Shown: in pieces, positions 24,504 to 33,931 of the stretch
Layout of the letters: every line of letters begins with the position of its first letter
Position numbering within the stretch: the first letter of the stretch is position 1
Origin: Streptomyces avermitilis MA-4680 = NBRC 14893
GTDB taxonomy: Bacteria > Actinomycetota > Actinomycetes > Streptomycetales > Streptomycetaceae
Length of the DNA: 64,000 nt
Reading direction: 5' to 3'
Assembly (NCBI RefSeq): GCF_000009765.2
Contig: NC_003155.5
Coordinates: forward strand, 6,634,001-6,698,000
The notes under the pieces: model-generated
Seen by the model: only the letters and a program-made list of their open reading frames with translations
Databases searched by the model: none
What the model was told of the DNA's origin: nothing
Program-made: the position numbers and the translations under genes

Positions 24504-26114
24504 TCAGCGGCCGAGGGCCCGGCGGCCGCGTCCCTGGGAGAGGACGGGCAGGTTGTTGCGGGCCGGGGCGGAGCGGGTGTCCTCCTCGAGGCGCAGCGCG
24601 AGCGCGGGGCAGCGGCGCACCGCGCGCAGTGCCTTCGTCTCCGCGTACCGCGGCACCTGTGCCTGTGCGACGGTGGGGAAGCCGTCGGCGCCCAGCTCGA
24701 AGACCTCGGGGAGGATGTCGGCGCACAGGCCGTGTCCCCTGCACAGTGTCCAGTCGACGTAGATCTTCTGTCGGCTGGGACCCGACTCCTCCTGCTGCTG
24801 TCCGCTCGAGATGCCGGCGGGGAGCTGGCCGTCCTCGAAGAGCGGCAGTACGCCTTCCACGGGCCTGCCGCAGCCGTTGCCCAGGACATGCGCGGCCAGG
24901 TCGTCGGTGAACGCCTTGACGGTCGATTCCAGGAACATCGCCGAGCCGTCCGGGTGCGAGCACGCACCGCGCCGCTTCACGGCCTTGGCGACCTGCTTGA
25001 GGGCCTCCAGGGCGGCCGGGCCGCCACCGTTGAGGATGTCCGCCATGCCACGTGCCGCGGCGGGCAGGCCGAGGTAGCAGGGACCGCACTGCCCCGCGCT
25101 CTCGTCGGCCAGCCACTGCGCCACCCGCAGCGACTCGCCCAGCGGGCAGGTCTCCTGGCTGATCGGAAGGATGGCGCCCGCGCCGAGCGCGCCGCCGACC
25201 GCGTCCAGGGAGTTGCGCGAGACGATCGCCTCGTTGACCGTCGCCGCGTCGATCCACTTGCCGTGGTAACCGCCGGTCAGCACCCCCTGCGGGACCGGCG
25301 GGGCACCGGCGAGCTGGAGCACGTACCGCAGCGGCACACCGGTCGGGACCTCGAGCACCATGGGGCGGGCCACCGCGCCGGAAACCGTGAGCATGACGGT
25401 GCCGGGCTCGTCGTACAGGCCGGTGTTGCAGTAGCGCTCGGCGCCGATGCGGGCCGCGATCGCCAGCTGGGCGAACGTCTCGGCGTTGGACAGCAGGGTG
25501 GGTGCGCCGCCGACGCCGTTCTGCGAGGCGCTGACCTTGCGGCCCGGCGGGATGGCGGGACCGCCGTCGATGGAGCGGATCAGCGAGGCTGCCGCGCCGG
25601 TCACCATGCGGATCGGATTGCGCTGCACGCGCGCGCGTATGGCCGCGCCGCGCCGGTTGCTCAGGCCGCGCTCGGAGAGCGCCGCCTCCATCGACCGCTG
25701 GGTCGACTCACGGGTCACACCGATCACCAGGGTGCGGGCGCCCAAGGCCTCCGCGACCAGCAGGGCGCCGTCCAGGATGAGGTGCGGGGCACGGTTGATG
25801 AGCACCGTGTCCTTGCGGCAGGCGGGCTCGTCCTCACTTCCGTTGACGACGACCACGGGCCGCACACCGCGTTTGATCGCCGCCTCGGCGACCGACCGCA
25901 GCTTCTTGTGGAAGGGGAAGCCCGCGCCGCCGCGGCCTTTCAGGGAGATGCGCTCCGAGAGCTGCGCGAGCTGCTCGCCGCCCATCGGCTCGAGCGGGCC
26001 GTGCACCTTGAGGTGCATCGGTAGATCGAGTCTTTCGACAAGGTCGAAGCCCGACGTGAGCTGCGGAAGCCCGACCACGCGGACTTCTGGGACGTCGGGC
26101 AGGGCCTCGTTCAC
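24504..26114 (-). CDS. NuoF-like flavin/iron-sulfur protein with C-terminal ferredoxin
   Basis: The 536-residue protein resembles the NADH/FMN-binding subunit F of respiratory complex I: KGRGGAGFPFHKK (FMN site), an SLBB-type region (VLEVPTGVPLRYVLQLAG) and an iron-sulfur segment (SAGQCGPCYLGLPAAARGMADIL ... KRRGACSHPDG). A small ferredoxin domain is fused at the end (VDWTLCRGHGLCADILPEVF ... VRRCPALALRL). It probably passes electrons from a reduced cofactor to the membrane cytochrome encoded just upstream. The GTG start shares one base with that gene's TAG stop (TAGTG). The physiological acceptor is not known. Confidence 0.85.
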   Translation of the reverse strand: MNEALPDVPEVRVVGLPQLTSGFDLVERLDLPMHLKVHGPLEPMGGEQLAQLSERISLKGRGGAGFPFHKKLRSVAEAAIKRGVRPVVVVNGSEDEPACRKDTVLINRAPHLILDGALLVAEALGARTLVIGVTRESTQRSMEAALSERGLSNRRGAAIRARVQRNPIRMVTGAAASLIRSIDGGPAIPPGRKVSASQNGVGGAPTLLSNAETFAQLAIAARIGAERYCNTGLYDEPGTVMLTVSGAVARPMVLEVPTGVPLRYVLQLAGAPPVPQGVLTGGYHGKWIDAATVNEAIVSRNSLDAVGGALGAGAILPISQETCPLGESLRVAQWLADESAGQCGPCYLGLPAAARGMADILNGGGPAALEALKQVAKAVKRRGACSHPDGSAMFLESTVKAFTDDLAAHVLGNGCGRPVEGVLPLFEDGQLPAGISSGQQQEESGPSRQKIYVDWTLCRGHGLCADILPEVFELGADGFPTVAQAQVPRYAETKALRAVRRCPALALRLEEDTRSAPARNNLPVLSQGRGRRALGR

Positions 26115-27424
26115 TAAAAGCCTCCGGAAGGCGCGTTCCAGGGTTCGCCGGAGCCCGGCGCGTCGTAGGCACCGGGCAGCGTTTCAGTGGCGGGACCGCT
26201 GTTGTACGTGTCGTTCGTGTTGTACGTGCCGTAGGGGACGTTCGACTCACCCTGCGCGTAGGAATTGTCGTAGCCCTGGTACGAGATGCCGCCAGCATAG
26301 GTGTCGTTCATCGGGTCGAACGAGGACCGCGGGGCCTCACCGACCGGCGGCGGGGACGGCGCGGGCCAGCGGGGAGCGTTCGAGGCGCCGTCGTCGACAC
26401 GCGGCATGGCCTCCGTGGCCTGCATGTCCATCGGCAGGTCCATGCGTTGGGTTCCGTCGGCCCCGAACGGGTCCTGCGCGCGCGGTGTGGCGGATGTCGC
26501 ACGATAGGCGGCCGCGAACCCGTTGCCGGGCTCCGGGGTCATGCTGCGCGACGCCGGGGGAGCGTCGTACGGGGACGCGGAGGACGCAGCCATACGCTGC
26601 GAAGCGGCCAGGATGGACTCCTCGGCGTCCCGGCTCCCGGAGCCGCCGGAACGGCCACCGGAACGGCCACCGGAGCCCGCCATGGACTCCGCGTTGCGGG
26701 CGCGGCTCGCCTCCAGATCCTCGCGTCCGAGCGGAGCGCCGTTCCCGATGATGGCGACGATCCGGTCGGCCACCTTGCGCTTGAACGGGCGCGGGGCGGC
26801 GCGCAGGGCGAGCGCGCCCATGACGCCGATCAGGCAGAGGCTGTACAGGATCACGAAGATCGGCTTCGCCTCACGGCCCGCGTACAGGCCGTGGACCAGG
26901 GCGCAGCACCAGGCGGGGTAGGCCAGCATGTGCATGGCGCGCCAGCGCGCGGCGACGGGGTAGGACGTCGCGAAGGCGTTGCGCAGCGCGCCGGTGATGG
27001 CGGTGAAGATCATCAGCAGCCCGGCGACCGAGCCGAAGCCGATGAGGCCGGCGGAACCGGTGACGCCGAGGCTGAAGGGGATCAGCGCGGCGATCAGCTG
27101 GGTGTGGTCGAGCGCCAGCTTCACCGTGACGTGCAGCAGCAGGAAGGCGACCGAGGAGATGGCGGTCGTCCGGTGCACGGCCTGCGCGACGATGCGCTGG
27201 CGCGTGTTGAGGAACAGCCGGTCCGTTGCGACCAGGCCCCAGATCACGGAGCAGGAGAGGGCGACCAGCGACAGCACGCCGGCGCCGAAGTTGAGGAAGT
27301 CCCGGAGTCCATCACCTCCGACCAGCACAATCACGGGTATGAGCAGCAGAGTGGCAGCCGTCGCCGCACCGTAGGCCGATCGGCCCGGTGTGGGGAGCGA
27401 GCTGTTACTACGACGAGGGTTCAT
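26114..27424 (-). CDS. Ferric-reductase-like membrane cytochrome
   Basis: The 436-residue protein has six hydrophobic helices in its first half. Paired histidines (VAQAVHRTTAISSVAFLLLHVTVKLALDH and RWRAMHMLAYPAWCCALVHGLYAG) are spaced as in b-type haem-binding ferric reductase-like proteins. The second half is a Pro/Ser/Tyr/Asn-rich cytoplasmic tail of about 200 residues with no recognised domain. The ATG at 27424 (GGAG nine bases before) is preferred to an upstream in-frame codon at 27484. It is translationally coupled to the NuoF-like gene, making a two-component membrane redox unit. Confidence 0.82.
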   Translation of the reverse strand: MNPRRSNSSLPTPGRSAYGAATAATLLLIPVIVLVGGDGLRDFLNFGAGVLSLVALSCSVIWGLVATDRLFLNTRQRIVAQAVHRTTAISSVAFLLLHVTVKLALDHTQLIAALIPFSLGVTGSAGLIGFGSVAGLLMIFTAITGALRNAFATSYPVAARWRAMHMLAYPAWCCALVHGLYAGREAKPIFVILYSLCLIGVMGALALRAAPRPFKRKVADRIVAIIGNGAPLGREDLEASRARNAESMAGSGGRSGGRSGGSGSRDAEESILAASQRMAASSASPYDAPPASRSMTPEPGNGFAAAYRATSATPRAQDPFGADGTQRMDLPMDMQATEAMPRVDDGASNAPRWPAPSPPPVGEAPRSSFDPMNDTYAGGISYQGYDNSYAQGESNVPYGTYNTNDTYNSGPATETLPGAYDAPGSGEPWNAPSGGF

Positions 27425-27503
27425 GGGGGCAACTCCGAGCAGTTCGGGAAAGCGGTCCCGCTGCCGCACTCTAAGTGGCTGCAAACCGAGCGGTACGAGG
27501 TTT

Positions 27504-27531
27504 GAGTTATTGCGTTGTTATCAAAGGGCAA
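27504..27531 (-). promoter_or_regulatory. Candidate promoter of the redox operon
   Basis: Read on the minus strand: TTGCCC, 16 bases, TAACTC. The expected transcript start is near 27495, about 70 bases before the ATG. The surrounding 27,485-27,600 is unusually AT-rich for this genome and contains no gene. Confidence 0.45.
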
Positions 27532-27740
27532 TGTGATGCTTGCGATGTCCCTTAGCGACCGTTACGCGGAGTAATATTTGAATCTCGTTCAACTTTTCTG
27601 GATCTTCACAACTCGCGCTCGGCGTCGGGCGCAACGAGTGATACGTCCGGAGCAGGCTCTCCGTTCGGCGTCACCGGTGTGAAACGTGTCGCCGTGGAAG
27701 CCCGTCGCGGCGTGCTCGGGCCCTGCGGTACCCTGACGCC

Positions 27741-27779
27741 ATGCGTGCCGTACGCCTTCTGCTTAGCGAGCCGCGCTGA
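27741..27779 (+). CDS. Leucine-rich leader peptide of leuS
   Basis: The 12-residue open frame MRAVRLLLSEPR has three consecutive leucine codons (CTT CTG CTT). CTT is rare in a genome of this GC content, so stalling at these codons would sense charged tRNA-Leu. TACCCT ends six bases before the ATG, so the mRNA probably begins at this start codon. A terminator with a T-run lies 46 bases downstream, before leuS. The arrangement is that of ribosome-mediated attenuation. Confidence 0.75.
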   Translation: MRAVRLLLSEPR

Positions 27780-27787
27780 TCAGCCCA

Positions 27788-27848
27788 GACCACTGACGAT
27801 TCGTGGTCGGAATCGGCGCGGCGTCCCCTCCTGTGCGAGGGGTTTTTT
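27788..27848 (+). terminator. Attenuator region of leuS
   Basis: CCCCTC (27825-27830) and GAGGGG (27837-27842) pair across six bases and are followed by TTTTTT, an intrinsic terminator 47 bases before leuS. Upstream are two mutually exclusive hairpins: GACCAC (27788)/GTGGTC (27803), and CGATTC (27797)/GAATCG (27810). They offer alternative folds depending on ribosome position, though which one frees or sequesters the terminator was not worked out. Confidence 0.75.
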
Positions 27849-27894
27849 CATTTCCAGGCCGCTGGCAGAGACGATCGATGGAGCTTTGAGGATC

Positions 27895-30783
27895 ATGAGC
27901 GAGACGAACCCCGCTGCCGCCTCCGAGGTGGCCGCGCCGCACCGCTACACGGCCGCCGTGGCCGCGGAGATCGAGGCACGCTGGCAGGACTTCTGGGACG
28001 CCGAGGGTACGTACGAGGCGCCCAACCCGACCGGTGACCTGGCCGGGGGTCCCGCGCTGGTCGCCAAGCCCAAGAAGTTCGTCATGGACATGTTCCCGTA
28101 CCCCTCCGGTGCGGGACTGCACGTCGGTCACCCCCTGGGCTACATCGCCACCGATGTATTCGCCCGGTTCCAGCGCATGACCGGCCACAACGTCCTGCAC
28201 ACCCTGGGCTTCGACGCCTTCGGCCTGCCCGCCGAGCAGTACGCCGTGCAGACGGGCACGCACCCGCGCGTGTCCACCGAGGCCAACATCGAGAACATGA
28301 AGGTCCAGCTGCGCCGGCTGGGCCTGGGCCACGACAAGCGCCGGTCGTTCGCCACGATCGACCCGGACTACTACAAGTGGACCCAGTGGATCTTCCTGCA
28401 GATCTTCAACTCCTGGTACGACGAGGAGGCGAACAAGGCCCGCCCGATCGCCGAACTGGTCGCCCAGTTCGAGTCCGGCGAGCGCGCCGTCCCGCGCGCT
28501 GACGGTGCCACGCGCGCGTGGCGGGAGCTGACCGCCGCCGAGCGCGCCGACGTCCTGGGCGAGTACCGCCTGGCGTACGCCTCCGAGGCGCCGGTCAACT
28601 GGAGCCCCGGACTGGGCACCGTACTGGCCAACGAGGAGGTCACCGCCGACGGCCGTTCCGAGCGCGGCAACTTCCCCGTCTTCAAGGCCAAGCTGCGCCA
28701 GTGGAACATGCGCATCACCGCCTACGCCGACCGGCTGCTGGACGACCTGGACGCGCTGGACTGGCCCGAGGCCATCAAGCTGCAGCAGCGCAACTGGATC
28801 GGCCGCTCCGAGGGTGCCCGCGTCGACTTCCCGATCGACGGCGAAGCCGTCACGGTCTTCACCACCCGCCCGGACACCCTGTTCGGCGCCACCTACATGG
28901 TGCTGGCGCCCGAGCACCCGCTGGTCGAGAAGTTCACCCCGGCCGCCTGGCCCGAGGGCACCCACGACGTGTGGACCGGCGGCCACGCCACGCCGGCCGA
29001 GGCCGTTGCCGCCTACCGTGCCCAGGCCGCCTCGAAGTCCGACGTCGAGCGCCAGGCCGAGGCCAAGGACAAGACCGGCGTCTTCACGGGCGCGTACGCG
29101 ACCAACCCGGTCAGCGGCGAGCAGGTCCCGGTCTTCATCGCCGACTACGTACTGATGGGCTACGGCACCGGCGCGATCATGGCCGTCCCGGCGCACGACA
29201 CGCGTGACTTCGCGTTCGCGCGCGCCTTCGAGCTGTCGATGCGCTGTGTCGTCGAGCCTTCCGACGACCGCGGAACGGACCCCAGCACGTGGGACGACGC
29301 GTTCGCCTCGTACGACGCGAAGATCGTCAACTCGTCGAGCGGTGAGATCTCCCTGGACGGCCTGGGTGTCGTCGAGGCCAAGGCACGCATCACCGAGTGG
29401 CTGGAGCGCAAGGGCCTCGGCGAGGGCACCGTCAACTTCCGGCTGCGCGACTGGCTGTTCAGCCGCCAGCGCTACTGGGGCGAGCCCTTCCCGATCGTCT
29501 ACGACGAGGACGGCATCGCCCACGCCCTGCCCGAGTCGATGCTGCCCCTGGAGCTGCCGGAGGTCGAGGACTACTCGCCGCGCACTTTCGACCCGGACGA
29601 CGCCAACACGTCTCCGGAGACCCCGCTGTCCCGCAACGAGGACTGGGTCAACGTCACCCTGGACCTGGGTGACGGCCGTGGTCCCCAGAAGTACCGTCGC
29701 GAGACCAACACCATGCCCAACTGGGCGGGCTCCTGCTGGTACGAGCTGCGCTACCTGGATCCGCACAACGACCAGAAGCTGGTCGACCCCGCCATCGAGC
29801 AGTACTGGATGGGCCCGCGCGAGGGGCAGCCGACCGGTGGCGTCGACCTGTATGTCGGCGGCGCCGAGCACGCCGTGCTGCACCTGCTGTACGCGCGCTT
29901 CTGGTCGAAGGTCCTGTTCGACCTGGGGCACATCTCGTCGGCCGAGCCGTTCCACAAGCTGTTCAACCAGGGCATGATCCAGGCCTACGTCTACCGCGAC
30001 AGCCGTGGCATCGCGGTGCCGGCCGCCGAGGTGGAGGAGCGCGACGGCGCGTACTACTACCAGGGCGAGAAGGTCTCCCGACTGCTGGGCAAGATGGGCA
30101 AGTCCCTGAAGAACGCGGTCACTCCGGACGAGATCTGCGCCGAGTACGGGGCGGACACCCTGCGCCTGTACGAGATGGCGATGGGTCCCCTGGACGTGTC
30201 GCGGCCGTGGGACACGCGCGCGGTGGTGGGCCAGTTCCGGCTGCTGCAGCGGCTGTGGCGCAACGTCGTCGACGAGGCCACCGGCGAGGTCACGGTCGTC
30301 GACGCCGAGCCGGACGAGGAGACGCTGCGTGCTCTGCACAAGGCGATCGACGGCGTCCGCCAGGACCTGGAGGGCATGCGGTTCAACACCGCCATCGCCA
30401 AGGTCACCGAGCTGAACAACCAGCTGACCAAGGCCGGTGGGCCGGTGCCGCGCACCGTCGCCGAGTCCCTGGTCCTGCTGGTCGCGCCGCTGGCCCCGCA
30501 CATCGCCGAGGAACTGTGGCGCAAGCTGGGCCACAATGACTCGGTCGTCCACCAGGACTTCCCGGTCGCCGACCCGGCGTACGTCGTGGACGAGGCCGTG
30601 ACCTGCGTCGTGCAGATCAAGGGCAAGGTCAAGGCACGCCTGGAGGTCTCGCCCGCCATCTCCGAGGAGGAGCTGGAGAAGGTGGCGCTGGCCGACGAGA
30701 AGGTCGTGGCGGCACTGGGCGGCGCGGGCATCCGCAAGGTGATCGTGCGGGCGCCGAAGCTGGTGAACATCGTCACCGCCTGA
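27895..30783 (+). CDS. leuS: Leucyl-tRNA synthetase
   Basis: A class I synthetase charging tRNA-Leu, 962 residues. The HIGH-type motif is in FPYPSGAGLHVGHPLGY and the KMSKS-type motif is KMGKSLKNAV. The CP1 editing region is present (TTRPDTLFGATYMVLAPEHPL), as are the catalytic-domain segments RQRYWGEPFP and GGAEHAVLHLLYARFW. The frame continues upstream, but the ATG at 27895, preceded by TTTGAGGATC, follows the attenuator and gives the usual N-terminus. Expression is probably set by leucyl-tRNA supply through the leader peptide. Confidence 0.98.
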   Translation: MSETNPAAASEVAAPHRYTAAVAAEIEARWQDFWDAEGTYEAPNPTGDLAGGPALVAKPKKFVMDMFPYPSGAGLHVGHPLGYIATDVFARFQRMTGHNVLHTLGFDAFGLPAEQYAVQTGTHPRVSTEANIENMKVQLRRLGLGHDKRRSFATIDPDYYKWTQWIFLQIFNSWYDEEANKARPIAELVAQFESGERAVPRADGATRAWRELTAAERADVLGEYRLAYASEAPVNWSPGLGTVLANEEVTADGRSERGNFPVFKAKLRQWNMRITAYADRLLDDLDALDWPEAIKLQQRNWIGRSEGARVDFPIDGEAVTVFTTRPDTLFGATYMVLAPEHPLVEKFTPAAWPEGTHDVWTGGHATPAEAVAAYRAQAASKSDVERQAEAKDKTGVFTGAYATNPVSGEQVPVFIADYVLMGYGTGAIMAVPAHDTRDFAFARAFELSMRCVVEPSDDRGTDPSTWDDAFASYDAKIVNSSSGEISLDGLGVVEAKARITEWLERKGLGEGTVNFRLRDWLFSRQRYWGEPFPIVYDEDGIAHALPESMLPLELPEVEDYSPRTFDPDDANTSPETPLSRNEDWVNVTLDLGDGRGPQKYRRETNTMPNWAGSCWYELRYLDPHNDQKLVDPAIEQYWMGPREGQPTGGVDLYVGGAEHAVLHLLYARFWSKVLFDLGHISSAEPFHKLFNQGMIQAYVYRDSRGIAVPAAEVEERDGAYYYQGEKVSRLLGKMGKSLKNAVTPDEICAEYGADTLRLYEMAMGPLDVSRPWDTRAVVGQFRLLQRLWRNVVDEATGEVTVVDAEPDEETLRALHKAIDGVRQDLEGMRFNTAIAKVTELNNQLTKAGGPVPRTVAESLVLLVAPLAPHIAEELWRKLGHNDSVVHQDFPVADPAYVVDEAVTCVVQIKGKVKARLEVSPAISEEELEKVALADEKVVAALGGAGIRKVIVRAPKLVNIVTA

Positions 30784-30922
30784 TCAGGGCGTCGTCTCGG
30801 CGGAGGTGTCGGGGTAGTCCCTTACGGGCAGGTTCAGGGTTCTTCTGGAACTCCGGGCCTGCCCGTTGCGTTTACCGTTGAAGAGCGACGCGGCAACTGC
30901 CGCGGCCGACCGGAGGAGGAGC

Positions 30923-31660
30923 GTGGTGGAAGCCGTGATCGCAGTCGTCGCCCTTCTCTTCCTGCTCTTCGTGGCGCTGGGCGCCTACGTCACGGTGAAG
31001 GCGGTCGGCGCGGCCAAGCGCGGCGTGGACCGTACGCTTTCGCAGGCCCGCCGCACGGTCGAGGACACCACTCTGCGGGCCAGGACCTTTGCCCAGCCCG
31101 GCCCCGTGGGCGAGCTGGCCCAGCTCCGACTGAAGCTGCGCACCTCGATGCGTGCGACGCAGGACGCGCTGCACGCGGGCGTGGCCGAGGACGAGTCCCT
31201 GAAGGAGTCGCTCGCCCTCTTCGACCGACTCAGCGCACACGGGCACGAACTGGACGGCGAACTCAGGCGCCTGGAGACCGAACCCGACCGCACGAAGCTC
31301 GCTCAGCGGCTGCCCGGTCTGCGCGAGCGCACGGAGCAGATCATCCACTCCGCGGACTCCCTGCGCTGGGCCGCACGCGACCGGGCCCGCCGGTTCGCGG
31401 ACGACGACCTCGCCTCGCTGAGTGCCCAGATCGACATGGAGGCGGGTGCCCTGCGGCACTGGACGACCGAGCGGACCACCCCGGCGTCCACCTGGCCCGA
31501 GGCACCGGCGCCCGAGGACGCGACCTCCGGCGGACAAGCCTGGCCCGAGACGCCCGAGTCCGGTACGGCGGAGGAGCAGACCCGGTCAGCCATCACCCCG
31601 CCGGGCCGACGGCCCACGTATCCCTGGCAGAAGAAGCCTCGTCCCGAAAGCACGACTTGA
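30923..31660 (+). CDS. Membrane-anchored coiled-coil protein
   Basis: The function is not recognised. The GTG at 30923 follows CGGAGGAGGA (30926 is also possible). The 245-residue product has one N-terminal helix (VEAVIAVVALLFLLFVALGAYVTVKAVG) and a long helical, coiled-coil-like region (about 30-175, rich in Arg, Glu, Leu: LAQLRLKLRTSMRATQDALHAG, RLPGLRERTEQIIHSADSLRW). It ends in a Pro/Thr/Glu-rich tail with GRRPTYPWQKKPRP. It lies between leuS and the degV-like gene. Confidence 0.8.
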   Translation: MVEAVIAVVALLFLLFVALGAYVTVKAVGAAKRGVDRTLSQARRTVEDTTLRARTFAQPGPVGELAQLRLKLRTSMRATQDALHAGVAEDESLKESLALFDRLSAHGHELDGELRRLETEPDRTKLAQRLPGLRERTEQIIHSADSLRWAARDRARRFADDDLASLSAQIDMEAGALRHWTTERTTPASTWPEAPAPEDATSGGQAWPETPESGTAEEQTRSAITPPGRRPTYPWQKKPRPESTT

Positions 31661-31732
31661 TCTCCCCAGCGTCACCGCCGGGGGGAGGGGCCGGGCTGCC
31701 GTCCGCACGTTCCGGCAGGTAACCTCCAGCTC

Positions 31733-32578
31733 ATGTCCCGCCATGTCGCGATCGTCACCGATTCAACGGCCTACCTGCTGCCACGGACGATGGAGCGCCA
31801 TGGCATCACCGCGGTGCCGTTGACCGTGGTGCTGGGCGACCAGGCGCTCGAAGAGGGTACCGAGATCTCGGCCCGCTCCCTGGCCCAGGCCCTCCAGAAG
31901 CGACGGCCCGTCACCACGTCCCGGCCCAGTCCCCAGCTCTTCGCCGAGACTTATCGCAAGGCCGCGGAGGCCGGCGCGACCGAAATCGTGTCCCTCCACC
32001 TCTCTTCCGAGATCTCGGGCACCTACGACGCGGCGGTCCAGGCCGCGCGCGAGGCGCCCGTGCCCGTGCGCGTGGTCGACACCGGGATGGTCGCGATGGC
32101 CCTCGGTTTCTGCGCGCTGGCGGCAGCCGAGACCGTCGGGGCGGGCGGCACGGTCGACGAGGCGGTCACGGCCGCGGAGAAGCGGGCCGCGGGCACCTCC
32201 ACGTACTTCTACGTCGACAACCTGGACTATCTGCGCCGGGGTGGCCGGATCGGAGCCGCGCAGGCGCTGCTGGGCTCGGCGCTCGCCGTCAAGCCGCTGC
32301 TCCAGCTGGACGACGGACGCATCGAACTCCTGGAGAAGGTACGGACGGCGTCCAAGGCGATCGCCCGCCTCGAGGAGATCATCGCCGAGCGTGCGGGCAG
32401 TGCGCAGGTCGACATCGCCGTCCACCATCTCGCCGCTCCCGAACGTGCGTCGGCCCTCGCGGATCGGCTGCGGGCGCGGGTGCCGGGGGTGGCGGATCTG
32501 CATGTGAGCGAGGTCGGTGCGGTGATCGGCGCCCATACCGGGCCGGGTTTGCTGGGGGCGGTCGTCTCGCCTCGGTGA
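31733..32578 (+). CDS. DegV family fatty-acid-binding protein
   Basis: The 281-residue protein opens with VAIVTDSTAYLLPRTMERHGITAVPLTVVLGDQ and has TSRPSPQLFAETYRKAAEAGATEIVSLHLSSEISGTYDAA, the family signature. DegV proteins bind a fatty acid; in bacteria with FakA they present it for phosphorylation. No FakA-like gene is visible nearby. GGTAACCT precedes the ATG by about 15 bases. Confidence 0.93.
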   Translation: MSRHVAIVTDSTAYLLPRTMERHGITAVPLTVVLGDQALEEGTEISARSLAQALQKRRPVTTSRPSPQLFAETYRKAAEAGATEIVSLHLSSEISGTYDAAVQAAREAPVPVRVVDTGMVAMALGFCALAAAETVGAGGTVDEAVTAAEKRAAGTSTYFYVDNLDYLRRGGRIGAAQALLGSALAVKPLLQLDDGRIELLEKVRTASKAIARLEEIIAERAGSAQVDIAVHHLAAPERASALADRLRARVPGVADLHVSEVGAVIGAHTGPGLLGAVVSPR

Positions 32579-32749
32579 GGAGAGGTGGGGCGGGCGGGGC
32601 GTCGCGCGTGGCAGGCGAGGTGTGGCCCGTGAGGTGTGGCGAGGCTGCCGGTGACGGTGTGCCATATGTGGCTCGTGTGGGTGATGGAGTTATCCACAAC
32701 TGGGCAGTAATCCCCGGGAATTGAGCATGATCATCGCGAGGATGGCGAG

Positions 32750-33931
32750 GTGCCGGATCCTCGTCGCATGGCACTTCGATCACGTTCACGCACAGCGAGT
32801 CCCACCAGCGGACCAGGCCGCGGGCCGGTCTCCGACGGCCGTACGCGCCATCGCCACCACCCGCGAAACCGGGCCGGCCGTCGCCATGCGTCGGCCGAGG
32901 TACTCCGCCTGCGAGCGGAGGCCCTCTTCGCGGAAGAAGGCGGCCCGCGACCGGAGTGGGGGAACGGACCACCGGAAGCGGACCGGGATGTCGGGGGACC
33001 GTCGGCAGGCACGGCCTTGGGCTTCGGCGTCGCTCGGGTGCGCGAAGGGCGAGGCCCGGACGCTGGTGGCGTCGCTGAGGATGAGGCTGCTTGCTCGGGC
33101 GTCACTGTAGGCGAGGCCGGTGGCTCGGGCGTCGACGCGGGCGGGGTGGTGGGGGCCGCCTGGCGGGAGCGGGTCGGGCTCGCCGTGCGGGAGCGGATGC
33201 CGTTGTGGTTGCAGTCGAGGTGTGGGCTGGAGCGGCGGAGCGTGGCCGCGCTGACCGTGCTGCTCGTCGTCGCGGCCGTCTTCGCCGCACAGCACTTCTG
33301 GTCCGGACGGACCCAGGAGGTCAGGGCACCCGAGGTCGTGCGAGCGGCGGCTCCTTTCGGTGGAGAAGGAGAAGGGGGCGGCCGGGAGGCGAAGCCCGGG
33401 GACCCGGCTGGAGCTCGTGCTACCGGCGATGGCACCAGCTCCGGAACCGCATCGGGAACGGGAAACGGAACTGCGGCTGGTGCCGGGGCAGTGATCGTCG
33501 TGGACGTCAGCGGCAAGGTCCGTAACCCCGGTATTCAGCGGCTCCCCGCCGGGTCCCGGGTCGCGGACGCCCTGCGGGCGGCGGGCGGGGTGCGTCCCGG
33601 CACGAACATGCAGGGACTCAATCGCGCGCGACTTCTCGCGGACGGCGAACAGGTGGTGGTCGGCGGCCCGGCACCCGCGCCGGACCCCGGAACGGCCGCA
33701 ACAGCCACCGGCGGCTCAGGGGCGGGCACCACCCCCTCGACCCCCGTGTCCCTCAACACGGCGACCGCCGACCAGCTCGACACATTGCCGGGAGTCGGCC
33801 CGGTCCTTGCCCAGCACATCATCGACTACCGCACCCAGCACGGCGGCTTCCGCTCGGTCGACGAGCTCCGCGAGGTCAACGGTATCGGCGACCGCCGCTT
33901 CGCGGACCTGCAGAATCTCGTGCGGCCATGA
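32750..33931 (+). CDS. comEA: ComEA-like DNA-binding protein
   Basis: ComEA is the membrane-anchored double-stranded DNA receptor of competence systems; most Streptomyces carry it without known natural transformation. The 393-residue product has a long Arg/Pro-rich N-terminal region (1-150), one membrane helix (VAALTVLLVVAAVFAAQHFW), an SLBB domain (VIVVDVSGKVRNPGIQRLPAGSRVADALRAAGG) and C-terminal helix-hairpin-helix repeats (VSLNTATADQLDTLPGVGPVLAQHIIDYR ... LREVNGIGDRRFADL). The GTG at 32750 has AGGA seven bases upstream. It overlaps comEC by four bases (ATGA). Confidence 0.9.
   Translation: MPDPRRMALRSRSRTASPTSGPGRGPVSDGRTRHRHHPRNRAGRRHASAEVLRLRAEALFAEEGGPRPEWGNGPPEADRDVGGPSAGTALGFGVARVREGRGPDAGGVAEDEAACSGVTVGEAGGSGVDAGGVVGAAWRERVGLAVRERMPLWLQSRCGLERRSVAALTVLLVVAAVFAAQHFWSGRTQEVRAPEVVRAAAPFGGEGEGGGREAKPGDPAGARATGDGTSSGTASGTGNGTAAGAGAVIVVDVSGKVRNPGIQRLPAGSRVADALRAAGGVRPGTNMQGLNRARLLADGEQVVVGGPAPAPDPGTAATATGGSGAGTTPSTPVSLNTATADQLDTLPGVGPVLAQHIIDYRTQHGGFRSVDELREVNGIGDRRFADLQNLVRP

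Noticed and set aside
24318..26024. A 568-codon plus-strand frame over the NuoF-like gene, starting in the tRNA
   Set aside because: It overlaps the tRNA and an intact minus-strand enzyme with conserved motifs; low-complexity translation.
27763..30552. A 929-codon open frame antisense to leuS
   Set aside because: Caused by the strong third-position GC bias; its Arg/Gly/Val/Asp-rich translation matches no family while the plus strand is leuS.
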